The notes beneath the pieces were generated by a model. It ran no database searches. It saw only the letters and a program-made list of their open reading frames with translations, and had not been told where the DNA came from. Of a DNA stretch of 62,882 nucleotides, positions 10,242 to 19,156 are shown piece after piece. Position 1 is the stretch's first letter, and each line of letters starts with the position of its first letter. This stretch comes from Stenotrophomonas maltophilia (GTDB taxonomy: Bacteria > Pseudomonadota > Gammaproteobacteria > Xanthomonadales > Xanthomonadaceae): positions 1 through 62,882 of the forward strand of contig NZ_RAUX01000031.1 in NCBI RefSeq assembly GCF_013464485.1. The letters are read 5' to 3'. Both the position numbers and the translations under genes were made by a program.

Positions 10242-11243
10242 ATGGCCGAGTCCCTCCTGCCCCCCCGTTCCGTCGATCCGGCCAGCCTGGTCGCCAGCGG
10301 CCGCCGTGTCTTCGACATCGAACAGCAGGCGCTGGATGCGGTGGCCGGCCGGCTCGGCGAGGCCTTCCAGCAGGCCTGCCAGGCGATCCTGGCCAGCCGC
10401 GGCCGGGTGGTGGCCACGGGCATGGGCAAGTCCGGCCATATCGCCCGCAAGATCGCCGCCACCCTGGCCTCCACCGGTACGCCGGCGTTCTACGTGCATC
10501 CCGGCGAAGCCGGCCACGGTGATCTGGGCATGATCACCGAGGATGACGTGGTGCTGGCGCTGTCCTATTCGGGCGAGTCGGACGAGGTGCTGATGCTGCT
10601 GCCGGTGCTGAAGCGCCAGGGCAACGTGCTGGTTTCCATGACCGGCCGCCCGCAGTCCAGCCTGGCCACCGCCGCCGACGTCCACCTGGACGTGAGCGTG
10701 CCGGCCGAAGCCTGCCCGCTGGCGCTGGCGCCCACCTCCAGCACCACCGCCTCGCTGGCGATGGGCGACGCACTGGCTGTGGCGCTGCTGGATGCGCGCG
10801 GCTTCACCGCCGACGATTTCGCCCGTTCACACCCGGCCGGCAGCCTCGGCCGCCGCCTGCTGCTGCACATCACCGATGTCATGCACACCGGCGACGATCT
10901 GCCCCGCGTGGGCGCCGACGCCAGTCTCAGCGAAGCGCTGATGGAAATGAGCCGCAAGCGACTGGGCATGACCGCCGTGGTCGATGCCGACGGCGTGCTG
11001 ATCGGCCTGTTCACCGACGGCGACCTGCGCCGGGCACTGGACAGCGCGCTGGATGTGCGCACCGCGAAGATCGCCGATGTGATGACCCGCAATCCGCGCA
11101 CCATCGGTGCCGACAAGCTGGCCGTGGAGGCCGCCCGGCAGATGGAGACCCAGAAAATCAACGGCCTGATCGTGGTCGATGGCCAGGGCCGTGCGGTCGG
11201 CGCACTGAACATTCATGACCTGTTGCGGGCCCGGGTGGTTTAA
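10242..11243 (+). CDS. kdsD: D-arabinose 5-phosphate isomerase (KpsF/GutQ family)
   Basis: A 333-residue cytoplasmic enzyme making arabinose 5-phosphate for KDO. The N-terminal SIS domain carries GMGKSGHIARKIAATLASTG (about 54-73) and the SYSGESDE sugar-phosphate loop. Two CBS domains fill the C-terminal 130 residues (ITDVMHTG and IADVMTRNPRTI start them). It opens the plus-strand LPS cluster. The gap to the BolA gene contains TAATAAAAT around 10198-10206, a plausible -10 region. Confidence 0.95.
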   Translation: MAESLLPPRSVDPASLVASGRRVFDIEQQALDAVAGRLGEAFQQACQAILASRGRVVATGMGKSGHIARKIAATLASTGTPAFYVHPGEAGHGDLGMITEDDVVLALSYSGESDEVLMLLPVLKRQGNVLVSMTGRPQSSLATAADVHLDVSVPAEACPLALAPTSSTTASLAMGDALAVALLDARGFTADDFARSHPAGSLGRRLLLHITDVMHTGDDLPRVGADASLSEALMEMSRKRLGMTAVVDADGVLIGLFTDGDLRRALDSALDVRTAKIADVMTRNPRTIGADKLAVEAARQMETQKINGLIVVDGQGRAVGALNIHDLLRARVV

Positions 11244-11309
11244 CCGAGAGTCCATAGACCCCATTCAGTCTGTAACGCCGCACCTGCCCCCAACGAGCCT
11301 GCCGCCCTG

Positions 11310-11858
11310 ATGCCCTGGTCCCCCCTGCCCGCCTTCCCCGCCCACCTGCATGCCGCCGCGGCCCGTATCCGCCTGGCCTGCTTCGACGTGGACGGCACCC
11401 TCACCGACGGTCGGCTGTACTACGACAAGGACGGCAACGAGAGCAAGGCGTACTTCGTGCAGGATGGCCTGGGCCTGAAACTGCTGCAGCAGCATGGGAT
11501 CCACCCCGTGCTGATCACCGCGCGCAACAGCCAGTCCGCGCTCAAGCGTGGCGCCGACCTCGGCATCGATACCCAGATCGCCGTGGGCGACAAGCTGGCC
11601 AGCGTGCAGGCGCTGTGCGTGCAACATGGCATCGGCCTGGAACAGGTGGCCTTCATGGGCGATGACCTGCCCGATCTGGCACCGCTGGGCGCGGTCGGCC
11701 TGGCCGTTGCCCCGGCCAATGCCCACCCATGGATCGCCGAACGCGTGCACTGGCAGACCCGCGCCGAGGGCGGCCGTGGCGCTGCGCGTGAACTGTGCGA
11801 TGTCCTGCTGGCCGCACAGGGCCGCGTGGATGCGGTGCTGGCGAGGTTCGGCGCATGA
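11310..11858 (+). CDS. kdsC: 3-deoxy-D-manno-octulosonate 8-phosphate phosphatase
   Basis: A 182-residue HAD-superfamily phosphatase releasing KDO from KDO 8-phosphate. The DxD nucleophile motif is CFDVDGTLTDG (Asp26 and Asp28), motif II is LITAR, and motif IV is FMGDDLPDLAPL. It is a tetrameric, capless KdsC-type enzyme by length. Its stop overlaps the lptC start (ATGA). It lies 66 nt after kdsD, the gene for the first step of the same pathway. Confidence 0.95.
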   Translation: MPWSPLPAFPAHLHAAAARIRLACFDVDGTLTDGRLYYDKDGNESKAYFVQDGLGLKLLQQHGIHPVLITARNSQSALKRGADLGIDTQIAVGDKLASVQALCVQHGIGLEQVAFMGDDLPDLAPLGAVGLAVAPANAHPWIAERVHWQTRAEGGRGAARELCDVLLAAQGRVDAVLARFGA

Positions 11859-12430
11859 ATCTGCCTGCCCTGAACTGGCGCACCGTGCTCGGCATCGGCC
11901 TGCTGCTGGCCGCGCTGCTGAGCAGCTGGGCGGCGCTGCGCAACCGCGACAAAGGACCGGAAAAGGGTGGCCAGGAGGTCGGCGTGGACTACATCCTGCA
12001 CGACTTCCAGATCGTTGCCCTGGATGAGCACGGCAAGGAATCGACCACGCTGCGTGCGCCGCTGCTGGAGCGCCAGCGCGGTGACCAGACGATCAACATT
12101 GCCACCCCGCTGTTCGAAATGCCGGACAAGGATGGCAGGCACTGGACCCTGCGTGCCGAGACCGGCTGGCTCAGCGCCAAGGGCGACGAGATGAAGCTGC
12201 GCGGCAATGTCGCCGGCGACAGCCCGGCGGGCCCGGGCGTGGTGCCGACCACCTTCCGCACTGACCACCTGGACGTGTTCCCGAAGGACAACCGCGCCCG
12301 TACCGACGCCCTGGTGACCATGACCCGCCCGGGCATGGAGCAGTCCGGCGTCGGCTTCGAGGTGGATTCCAGGAACAACACGTATCATTTCCTCAGCCAG
12401 TCCAAGGGCCGCTACACGCCCAAACGCTGA
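11855..12430 (+). CDS. lptC: LPS export ABC transporter periplasmic protein LptC
   Basis: A 191-residue bitopic protein: one N-terminal membrane helix (about residues 9-29) and then a periplasmic beta-jellyroll domain starting VDYILHDFQIVALDEHGKES. LptC takes LPS from LptB2FG and hands it to LptA. It overlaps kdsC by 4 nt and is followed, after 103 nt, by lptA. Position and architecture are decisive because sequence conservation in LptC is low. Confidence 0.93.
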   Translation: MNLPALNWRTVLGIGLLLAALLSSWAALRNRDKGPEKGGQEVGVDYILHDFQIVALDEHGKESTTLRAPLLERQRGDQTINIATPLFEMPDKDGRHWTLRAETGWLSAKGDEMKLRGNVAGDSPAGPGVVPTTFRTDHLDVFPKDNRARTDALVTMTRPGMEQSGVGFEVDSRNNTYHFLSQSKGRYTPKR

Positions 12431-12533
12431 TTCCGCCGCCAGCCCGCGACGTCTCCGGACAGGCGCAGGGCCGGCAGCCCCACCCTCCGCCCCCGGCCCG
12501 CCCGGGAGGCCCTCACCGGTAGAACGGACCCCG

Positions 12534-13085
12534 ATGAAGATTCCCTTTGCCGCCGTACTCGCGCTCGGTCTTCTTGTTCCCAGCGCCGCCTTCGCCAAGT
12601 CCACCGACCGCAACGAAGACATGCACATCGATTCCGGCGCCCAGTCCGGCATGCTCACCGGCGACGGCAAGACCGTGCTGTCACAGGGTGTGATCATCAC
12701 CCAGGGCACGCTGGACCTGCGCTCGTCCGAGGCCGAGATCTACCTGAAGGACGGTGAGCCCGTGCGTGCGGTGTTCACCGGCAAGCAGGCCAAGATGAAG
12801 CAGCAGCTCGATGACGGCACCTGGATGGACGCGTTGGCCGACCGCATCGACTACGACATCAAGACCGAGATCATCACCCTGACCGGCAACTACAAGGTCA
12901 CCAGCGCGCGCGGCACCAATGCCGGCCAGCGCATGGTCTACAACACCCGCACCGGCGAAATGAATTCCGGTGGCGACGGCAGCCGCGTGCGCACTGTCAT
13001 CCCGCCGAAGAACAAGACCCCGGCCGCACCAGCGGCACAGCCCAAAGCCACCACGCCGGCGCAGCCGGCCGGGAGCAGGAAGTAA
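12534..13085 (+). CDS. lptA: Lipopolysaccharide transport periplasmic protein LptA
   Basis: A 183-residue periplasmic protein with a signal peptide ending near AFA (residue about 21). The OstA/LptA beta-jellyroll follows ([23 protein letters not shown] and later [22 protein letters not shown]). A low-complexity Pro/Ala/Lys tail of about 30 residues ends it. LptA polymerises into the bridge that carries LPS to the outer membrane. Its TAA stop overlaps the lptB ATG by 1 nt (TAATG). Confidence 0.95.
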   Translation: MKIPFAAVLALGLLVPSAAFAKSTDRNEDMHIDSGAQSGMLTGDGKTVLSQGVIITQGTLDLRSSEAEIYLKDGEPVRAVFTGKQAKMKQQLDDGTWMDALADRIDYDIKTEIITLTGNYKVTSARGTNAGQRMVYNTRTGEMNSGGDGSRVRTVIPPKNKTPAAPAAQPKATTPAQPAGSRK

Positions 13086-13804
13086 TGCTCGTCGCCAAGG
13101 GCCTGCGCAAGAAGTACAAGCAGCGCGAAGTCGTCAAGGACTTCGGGCTGACCCTCGATGCCGGCGAAGTAGTCGGCCTGCTGGGCCCCAACGGTGCCGG
13201 CAAGACGACCTGCTTCTACATGATCGTTGGCCTGGTCGCCGCCGACGCCGGCAGCATCGTGCTCGACGGCAAGGACATCACCGGCGACCCGATGTACACC
13301 CGTGCCAAGCAGGGTGTGGGTTACCTGCCACAGGAGCCGTCGGTGTTCCGCAAGCTGACCGTGGCCGACAACATCCGCCTGGTGCTGGAACTGCGCGAAG
13401 ACCTGGACTCGGCTGGCCGCGAGCGCGAACTGAACGGCCTGCTGGACGAACTGCAGCTGGGCCACGTTGCCGACCAGCTCGGCGCCAGCCTGTCCGGTGG
13501 CGAACGTCGCCGCTGCGAGATCGCCCGTGCCCTGGCCGCGCAACCGCGCCTGATCCTGCTTGATGAACCGTTCGCCGGTGTCGACCCGATTTCGGTCGGC
13601 GAGATCCAGCGCATCGTCACCCATCTCAAGCAGCGTGGCATCGGCGTGCTGATCACCGACCACAACGTGCGCGAGACCTTGGGTATCTGCGACCGCGCGT
13701 ATATCCTCGCCGAGGGCAGCGTACTGGCCCAGGGTTCGCCGGATGCGATCCTGGACAACGCCGACGTGCGCCGCGTCTACCTTGGAGATTCCTTCAAGCT
13801 GTGA
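13085..13804 (+). CDS. lptB: LPS export ABC transporter ATP-binding protein LptB
   Basis: A 239-residue cytoplasmic ATPase that powers LPS extraction with LptF and LptG, which are not in this window. Walker A is GPNGAGKT (residues 34-41), the signature is [15 protein letters not shown], Walker B is [13 protein letters not shown] and the switch His is ITDHNV. Length and motifs are standard. Translationally coupled to lptA; rpoN starts 40 nt downstream. Confidence 0.97.
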   Translation: MLVAKGLRKKYKQREVVKDFGLTLDAGEVVGLLGPNGAGKTTCFYMIVGLVAADAGSIVLDGKDITGDPMYTRAKQGVGYLPQEPSVFRKLTVADNIRLVLELREDLDSAGRERELNGLLDELQLGHVADQLGASLSGGERRRCEIARALAAQPRLILLDEPFAGVDPISVGEIQRIVTHLKQRGIGVLITDHNVRETLGICDRAYILAEGSVLAQGSPDAILDNADVRRVYLGDSFKL

Positions 13805-13844
13805 CGGCAGGCGCCGGGTCCCTTTCCTTCCTTTCGGCACAGGC

Positions 13845-15275
13845 ATGAAGACTCGGCTGCAGACATCGTTGGGACAGCAACTGGTGCTCACGCCCCAGTT
13901 GCAGCAGGCAATCAAACTGCTGCAGATGTCCACCACCGAACTGGAGCTGGAAATCGCCCAGGCAGTGGAGAGCAATCCGCTGCTGGACTGGGCCGACAGC
14001 AGTGCCGCCAGCGATGGAAGCGAAAGCAGCGCTGGCAGTGACAACAGCGACAGCGAAGCTCCGGCAGAACGCACGGACCAGGGTGACGACTGGGCGCCGT
14101 CCGAACTGGACTGGAGCGCGACCGGCAGCGGCGGCAGCTTCGACGATGACGACGACACCGGCAGCGCCGCCGAGCGCGTGGCCGAAACCGAAACACTCGC
14201 CGACCATCTGTTGTGGCAGCTGCACCTGTCGCATCTGTCTGCCAGTGACCGCAGCATCGGCGCGGCGCTGATCGATGCACTGGACGATGACGGCTACCTG
14301 CGCGAACCGCTGGCCACCATCGCTGAAACCCTGTTGCCGGCGATCCATGCCGACGACGACGAGATCCTCGCGGTGCTGCATCGCATCCAGCGTTTCGATC
14401 CGGTTGGCGTGGCTGCACGCACACTGGGTGAATGCCTGCAGCTGCAGCTGGACGTGCTGGCCGACGAAACGCCGGGCCTGCTGCTGGCGCGACAGATTGC
14501 CGCAGGACCGCTGGAGCGGTTGCCGCGCAGCGGCATCGCCGGGCTGGCCCACGAATTGAAACAGCCGCTGGACGAGGTCGAGACTGCGGTGGCACTGCTG
14601 CGCTCGCTGGACCCGCGCCCAGGCACCCAGATCGCGCCATTGTCGCAGGACACCTATGTCGTGCCGGATGTGGTGGTGTGGCGCCAGAACGGCGTGTGGC
14701 GCGCAGCGCTGGCCGGGCACGCCGGGCCGAAGGTGGTGATCCACCGCGGCTACGAACAGCTGATCCGTCGCTGCGGCGAGGCCGATGCGGGCTACCTGCG
14801 CGCCCAGCTGCAGGAAGCGCGCTGGCTGCTGAAGGGCCTGCAGCAGCGTGGCGAAACCCTGTTGCGGGTGGTGCGCAGCCTGATCCTGCAACAGGCCGGC
14901 TTCCTTGAATTCGGCGAGCAGGCCCTGCGTCCGCTGACCCTGCGCGAAATCGCCGCCGAGCTCGGCCTGCACGAATCCACGGTGTCGCGCGCGATCGCGC
15001 GCAAGCACGTGCGCACGCCGCGCGGCACCCTGCCGCTGCGCGCCTTCTTTGCCTCGGGCATCGATACCGAAGGCGGCGGCGAAGCCTCCAGCACGGCCAT
15101 CCAGGCGATGATCCGGCGCCTGATCGACGACGAGAACCCGCGCAAGCCGCTTTCTGACGCCAAGCTGGCTGACCTGCTCAAATCGTCGGGAATTCCAGTA
15201 GCGCGACGCACCGTGGCGAAGTATCGTGAAGCCATGAACATTTCCGCCTCGCACGAAAGGGTCAGAATCGCTTGA
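13845..15275 (+). CDS. rpoN: RNA polymerase sigma-54 factor
   Basis: A 476-residue sigma-54. Region I at the N-terminus is MKTRLQTSLGQQLVLTPQLQQAIKLLQMS, Gln/Leu-rich and needed for activator control. Region II (about 48-110) is acidic and Ser-rich. The core-binding and DNA-binding domains follow, with the HTH LREIAAELGLHESTVSRAI and the near C-terminal RpoN box ARRTVAKYREAM that reads the -24 element. I start at ATG 13845; the frame upstream lies inside lptB. Neighbours hpf, ptsN, hprK and rapZ are the classic rpoN cluster. Confidence 0.97.
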   Translation: MKTRLQTSLGQQLVLTPQLQQAIKLLQMSTTELELEIAQAVESNPLLDWADSSAASDGSESSAGSDNSDSEAPAERTDQGDDWAPSELDWSATGSGGSFDDDDDTGSAAERVAETETLADHLLWQLHLSHLSASDRSIGAALIDALDDDGYLREPLATIAETLLPAIHADDDEILAVLHRIQRFDPVGVAARTLGECLQLQLDVLADETPGLLLARQIAAGPLERLPRSGIAGLAHELKQPLDEVETAVALLRSLDPRPGTQIAPLSQDTYVVPDVVVWRQNGVWRAALAGHAGPKVVIHRGYEQLIRRCGEADAGYLRAQLQEARWLLKGLQQRGETLLRVVRSLILQQAGFLEFGEQALRPLTLREIAAELGLHESTVSRAIARKHVRTPRGTLPLRAFFASGIDTEGGGEASSTAIQAMIRRLIDDENPRKPLSDAKLADLLKSSGIPVARRTVAKYREAMNISASHERVRIA

Positions 15276-15333
15276 CGCGCCGCCGCGCCCGGCGGAGAGG
15301 TTCATTGGCACATCCGAACACAGGAGAAACCCG

Positions 15334-15651
15334 ATGCGCATCGAAACGTTTGGCAAAGATGTCGAAGTCACCCCGGCCCTGCAGTCGTATGTAGAGGAAA
15401 AACTGGCCCGGGTCGGTAAGCACTTCGACCAGCACTGCGAAGCGCGGGTAACCCTCAAGCTGCAGAAGACCGAACACCACGTCGACGCCAGCCTCAATAT
15501 TCCCGGCCAGACCCTGCACGCCGAAGCCGGCGGCCAGACCATGTATGCCGCCATCGACGTGCTGGCGGACAAGCTTGACCGCCTTGTGATCAAGCACAAG
15601 GAGAAAAAACAGCAGCACGCACCGCTGCCGGTGGGCGACAATGGCGGCTGA
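15334..15651 (+). CDS. hpf: Ribosome hibernation promoting factor, short form
   Basis: A 105-residue short HPF/RaiA-family protein, MRIETFGKDVEVTPALQSYVEEKL at the start. It inactivates 70S ribosomes in stationary phase by blocking the A and P sites and, in the short form, helps form 100S dimers together with RMF. It has an AGGAGA ribosome site and sits 58 nt after rpoN, the conserved position that gave it its old name sigma-54 modulation protein. Confidence 0.94.
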   Translation: MRIETFGKDVEVTPALQSYVEEKLARVGKHFDQHCEARVTLKLQKTEHHVDASLNIPGQTLHAEAGGQTMYAAIDVLADKLDRLVIKHKEKKQQHAPLPVGDNGG

Positions 15652-15672
15652 TCGCCACCGTTCCCCTCAGAC

Positions 15673-16125
15673 ATGCCCCTGACTGACCTCCTGGCGGCCG
15701 TGCAGACCCAGCTCTGCACGGCTACCGACCGCGACAGCGTCCTGAAGGCCGCCGCCGGGTTGCTGGCCTGCCGCCAGGCCAATGCCGAACAGATCTATCT
15801 GAACCTGTGCCAGCGCGAAGCGCTGGGCAGCACCGCGATCGGCCACGGCATCGCCATTCCCCACGGCCGCGCGCCAACCCTGGACCGCCCGCGGGGTGCC
15901 CTGCTGCGGTTGGCCACCCCGGTCGACTTCGGTGGCGACGAGCCGGTGGACCTGGTGTTCGCGATGGCCGTTCCCGCCCACTACACCCACCAGCACCTGA
16001 TGCTGCTGTCCGAGCTTGCCGAATTGTTCTCTGCAGCGGACATCCGCCAGGCACTGCGCCAGGCTGGCGATGCGCGGGCCCTGCGCGAGGCGCTGGACAT
16101 GACCCCACCTGCGAGTGCCGCATGA
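15673..16125 (+). CDS. ptsN: PTS IIA-like nitrogen-regulatory protein
   Basis: A 150-residue EIIA-Ntr. The phosphorylated histidine is about residue 64 in HGIAIPHGR. It receives phosphate from HPr or NPr and acts by binding regulators rather than by moving sugar. Its length is normal and its stop overlaps the hprK start (ATGA). There is no ptsP/EI-Ntr in this window; the EI encoded downstream is the general PtsI type, so a shared relay is likely. Confidence 0.95.
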   Translation: MPLTDLLAAVQTQLCTATDRDSVLKAAAGLLACRQANAEQIYLNLCQREALGSTAIGHGIAIPHGRAPTLDRPRGALLRLATPVDFGGDEPVDLVFAMAVPAHYTHQHLMLLSELAELFSAADIRQALRQAGDARALREALDMTPPASAA

Positions 16126-17072
16126 ATACCAGCATCACCGCCCGTGAACTGTTCGAACAGCAGCGCGAGCGGCTGGGGCTTCGCTGGGCTGCCGGCAAAT
16201 CCGGCGAGAAGCGCGAGCTGGAGGCCGGCAACACGGTCTCGCGGCGTCCTTCGCTGGCCGGCTATCTCAATGCGATCTATCCCAACAAGGTGCAGATCCT
16301 GGGTACCGAGGAACTGTCCTGGCTGGACGCGCTGGAACCGCGCCAGCGCTGGGAGACCATCGAAAAGATCATGCAGTCGCATCCGCTGGCGCTGGTGCTG
16401 ACCCGCAACCAGGCGTGCCCGGAAGACCTGCGCGCCGCCGCCGATGAATCCGGCACCCCGTTGTGGCTCTCGCCCAAGCGCGGCCACGAACTGCTCAACC
16501 ACCTGTCCTACCACCTGGCGCGCACGCTGGCGCCGCGGGTGATCCTGCATGGCGTGTTCATGGAGATCTACTCGATCGGCGTGCTGATCACCGGTGAGGC
16601 CGGCTCCGGCAAGAGCGAGCTGGCCCTGGAACTGCTCAGCCGCGGCCACCGCCTGGTGGCCGACGATGCCCCCGAATTCACCCAGATCGCGCCCGACGTG
16701 CTGGATGGCACCTGCCCAGAACTGCTGCAGGACCTGCTGGAAGTGCGGGGGCTGGGCGTGCTGAACGTGCGCGAGATGTTTGGCGACACGGCTGTAAAGA
16801 AGAACAAGTACCTTCGGCTGATCGTCCACCTGACCAAGCCGATGACCGAACCCACCCCGCATGGCTACGAGCGCCTGACCGGCGATTCGGGCACCCGCCA
16901 TGTGCTGGACCTGGACGTGCCGCTGATCACCCTGCCGGTGATGCCCGGCCGCAACCTGGCCGTGCTGACCGAGGCGGCCACCCGCCTGCATATCCTGCGC
17001 ACCAAGGGCATCGACCCGGCGGCCATGTTCATCGCCCGCCACAGCAACCTGCTGGAACGGCGAACACCCTGA
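16122..17072 (+). CDS. hprK: HPr kinase/phosphorylase
   Basis: A 316-residue bifunctional enzyme phosphorylating and dephosphorylating HPr at Ser46. Walker A is [12 protein letters not shown] (from about residue 158), His143 lies in [13 protein letters not shown], and the HprK signature [14 protein letters not shown] follows. I start at ATG 16122, overlapping the ptsN stop; the open frame extends further upstream only as a shadow within ptsN. In proteobacteria HprK usually serves regulatory PTS circuits and not carbon catabolite repression of the Firmicutes type. Confidence 0.95.
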   Translation: MNTSITARELFEQQRERLGLRWAAGKSGEKRELEAGNTVSRRPSLAGYLNAIYPNKVQILGTEELSWLDALEPRQRWETIEKIMQSHPLALVLTRNQACPEDLRAAADESGTPLWLSPKRGHELLNHLSYHLARTLAPRVILHGVFMEIYSIGVLITGEAGSGKSELALELLSRGHRLVADDAPEFTQIAPDVLDGTCPELLQDLLEVRGLGVLNVREMFGDTAVKKNKYLRLIVHLTKPMTEPTPHGYERLTGDSGTRHVLDLDVPLITLPVMPGRNLAVLTEAATRLHILRTKGIDPAAMFIARHSNLLERRTP

Positions 17073-17099
17073 TTCCCCTGCCCTTCGAAGAGCCTGTCC

Positions 17100-17984
17100 A
17101 TGAGCACCGTCACCCCCTCCGCCCCGACCCTGATGATCGTCAGCGGCCTGTCCGGCTCGGGTAAATCCGTCGCCCTGAAGACCTTCGAGGACCAGGACTA
17201 TTACTGCTCGGACAACCTGCCGATCAACCTGCTGCCGGACTTCGTGCGCAGCCTGCTGGCCAACCACGGCGGCGCCGCACCGCGTCGTCTGGCGGTAGGC
17301 ATCGATGTGCGCGGCCAGGCCGACCTGAGCCAGCTGGGGGAGTGGCGGCAGCTGGCCGCCGACGCCGGCGTGGACGTGAAGGTACTGTTCTTCGAAGCCA
17401 GCGACGAGACGCTGCTCAAGCGCTACGCCGACACCCGCCGTCGCCATCCGCTGAGCCAGCTGGGGCTGTCCCTGCCTGAAGCCATCGCCCGCGAACGCGA
17501 GTTGACCGCACCGCTGCGCCGCGAGGCCGATGCGGTGATCGACACCAGCAGCCTCAACGTGCACCAGCTGCGGCGGCGGGTCATCACCGAGTTCGCGATG
17601 GACCATGCCACCGGCCTGTCGCTGCTGTTCGAATCGTTCGCCTACAAGCGCGGCGTGCCGGCCGAAGCGGACTTCGTGTTCGACGCGCGGGTGCTTCCCA
17701 ACCCGCACTGGGACCCGGACCTGCGGGCGCTGAGCGGTCGCGAACCCGGCGTGCGCGACTACCTGGAAGCGCAGCCGGATGTGCAGCGCTACCTGGCCCA
17801 GCTGATGGACTTCCTCGATACCTGGCTGCCGAAACTGGGCGATGGCACCCGCAGCTACGTGACCGTGGCATTCGGCTGCACCGGCGGCAAGCACCGCTCG
17901 GTATTCCTGGCCGAGCGCATGGCGCGGCATGCGCGTGAGATGGGGTGGGAAGACGTGGCCACCTATCACCGCGAACAGGATTGA
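17100..17984 (+). CDS. rapZ: RNase adapter protein RapZ
   Basis: A 294-residue P-loop protein. In E. coli RapZ directs RNase E to the sRNA GlmZ and so tunes glucosamine-6-phosphate synthase. Walker A is GLSGSGKS (residues 16-23), followed by [17 protein letters not shown] and the C-terminal domain with [18 protein letters not shown]. It is 27 nt downstream of hprK. A 515-nt repeat cluster separates it from the next PTS gene. Confidence 0.95.
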   Translation: MSTVTPSAPTLMIVSGLSGSGKSVALKTFEDQDYYCSDNLPINLLPDFVRSLLANHGGAAPRRLAVGIDVRGQADLSQLGEWRQLAADAGVDVKVLFFEASDETLLKRYADTRRRHPLSQLGLSLPEAIARERELTAPLRREADAVIDTSSLNVHQLRRRVITEFAMDHATGLSLLFESFAYKRGVPAEADFVFDARVLPNPHWDPDLRALSGREPGVRDYLEAQPDVQRYLAQLMDFLDTWLPKLGDGTRSYVTVAFGCTGGKHRSVFLAERMARHAREMGWEDVATYHREQD

Positions 17985-18499
17985 GAGTGGCCGGCCGGGC
18001 TGCGCCCGGCACCCGCTGTAGAGTCGAGCCATGCTCGACTGAAGCAACGTCAAAAGCCGGCATTCCCCGGGTGGCGAGGCGGGTCAGCAAGCGGGGGACG
18101 CTGCAAGTACCCCTCCGGGGCCCGGCCCAGCCGCTGGCGGCTGGGCGTTCTGGCGCTTGCGAAGCAGTGCTTCGCAAGCAAAGCGCCTTCACCCCTGTAA
18201 GCTCGGTCGCCGCATCCATGCGGCTCACGCCCCCGCTTGCTGACCCGCCCCGCCTTCGACAGATTCCCGCGATCTGTCGGGACGGCGGTGTGTGCTGCTG
18301 TTGGTAGGTGTCGACCTTGGTCGACACGGCAGATCCACGCCATGCGTGGATGAATCTCTGCCAGGCATCGAAAAAATGGATGGGGTCATTGCCCTTTTCC
18401 AACGAAAAAGGGTTCCCGCGCGAGCAATGCTGAATACGGGACACAGTGCCCCTCTCCTGCTGCTATCACCGATTCACCTTGACCTGTTAACGTGCAGTA
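17985..18499. repeat. Intergenic REP and hairpin cluster
   Basis: This 515-nt gap between rapZ and the EIIA-Man gene holds several palindromes and no supported gene. They are a CCGGGC-GC-GCCCGG stem near 17996, GTAGAGTCGAGC-CAT-GCTCGAC at 18018-18040, the 173-nt element at 18078-18250, an ACAGAT/ATCTGT stem near 18257-18280, and GTAG-GTGTCGACC-TT-GGTCGACAC at 18304-18327. ATCCACGC-CAT-GCGTGGAT follows, then a CCCTTTT...AAAAGGG hairpin near 18392-18412. Any terminator for rapZ must be among these. Confidence 0.8.
18078..18250. repeat. Dispersed hairpin element, copy 2 (with extra internal hairpins)
   Basis: Positions 18078-18097 and 18231-18250 are perfect 20-nt reverse complements. Just inside, ACGCTGCAAGTAC and TGTAAGCTCGGTCGCCGC match the loop of the element at 1-82 in reverse orientation. 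Between the two loop halves about 90 extra nucleotides are inserted, themselves built of hairpins (CCCAGCC/GGCTGGG and GCTTGCGAAGCA/TGCTTCGCAAGC). The outer stems differ in sequence from copy 1 yet each pairs with itself. Confidence 0.78.
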
Positions 18500-18892
18500 A
18501 TGACCTGTGGCATTCTCCTCGTAACACATCCTGGGGTCGGGACCGCCCTGCTTGACGTGGCGACCCGGCTCCTGCGGCAATTGCCGCTGAAAACCGAAGC
18601 TTTCGAAGTACCGTTCGACGCAGACCTGGACGCTCTTCTCCCGCTTGCCTCTGCCGCCCTGCGGCGGGTCGATGGCGGTGAAGGTGTGCTGATCCTGACC
18701 GACCTGTACGGCGCCAGCCCCGCCAACCTTGCTGGGCAGCTGGCCCGGCTGGGGACCCCGGTTCGCCGGGTGTCGGCGCTGAGCCTGCCGATGTTGCTGC
18801 GGGTGATGAATTATCCGGAACAGGGACTGGATCAACTGCCCGCCACAGCCGCGGCGGGTACCCGTAATGGAGCGATAGTCGACGATGCTTGA
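18500..18892 (+). CDS. Mannose-type PTS EIIA component
   Basis: A 130-residue EIIA of the mannose/fructose-sorbose class, starting MTCGILLVTHPGVG with the phosphorylatable His10. The conserved GVLILTDLYGASPANLA corresponds to the family D-L-x-G-x-x-P motif. No EIIB, IIC or IID genes are nearby, so it probably has a regulatory role. It overlaps ptsH by 8 nt. There is no clear Shine-Dalgarno before the ATG. Confidence 0.9.
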   Translation: MTCGILLVTHPGVGTALLDVATRLLRQLPLKTEAFEVPFDADLDALLPLASAALRRVDGGEGVLILTDLYGASPANLAGQLARLGTPVRRVSALSLPMLLRVMNYPEQGLDQLPATAAAGTRNGAIVDDA

Positions 18893-19154
18893 ACGAGAAC
18901 TCACCGTGAGCAACCGCCTGGGGCTGCATGCCCGGGCCACCGCCAAGCTGGTGCAGACCCTGGCGCCGTTCCGCTGCAACGTGACCATGGCCGCCAAGGG
19001 CCGTGAGATCAACGCCAAGAGCATCATGGGCGTGATGCTGCTGGCCGCCGGCCAAGGCACCCCGGTCACCGTGCGCATCAACGGCGAGGACGAAGCCGCC
19101 GCGATGGAGGCCGTGGTCGGCCTGTTCGAACGCCGCTTCGACGAGGACAGCTGA
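18885..19154 (+). CDS. ptsH: Phosphocarrier protein HPr
   Basis: An 89-residue HPr. His15 in NRLGLHARAT is the phosphorelay site, and Ser46 in NAKSIMGVMLLAAG is the regulatory site targeted by HPr kinase, whose gene lies 2 kb upstream. Both being intact supports dual control. It overlaps the EIIA gene before it and lies 2 nt before ptsI. Confidence 0.95.
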   Translation: MLERELTVSNRLGLHARATAKLVQTLAPFRCNVTMAAKGREINAKSIMGVMLLAAGQGTPVTVRINGEDEAAAMEAVVGLFERRFDEDS

Positions 19155-19156
19155 GG

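Noticed and set aside
15981-18053. A 690-codon antisense frame over ptsN, hprK and rapZ, and similar ones at 13794-15782, 923-2299 and 50555-52510.
   Set aside because: Same composition signature; each is the shadow of a gene with recognisable catalytic residues.
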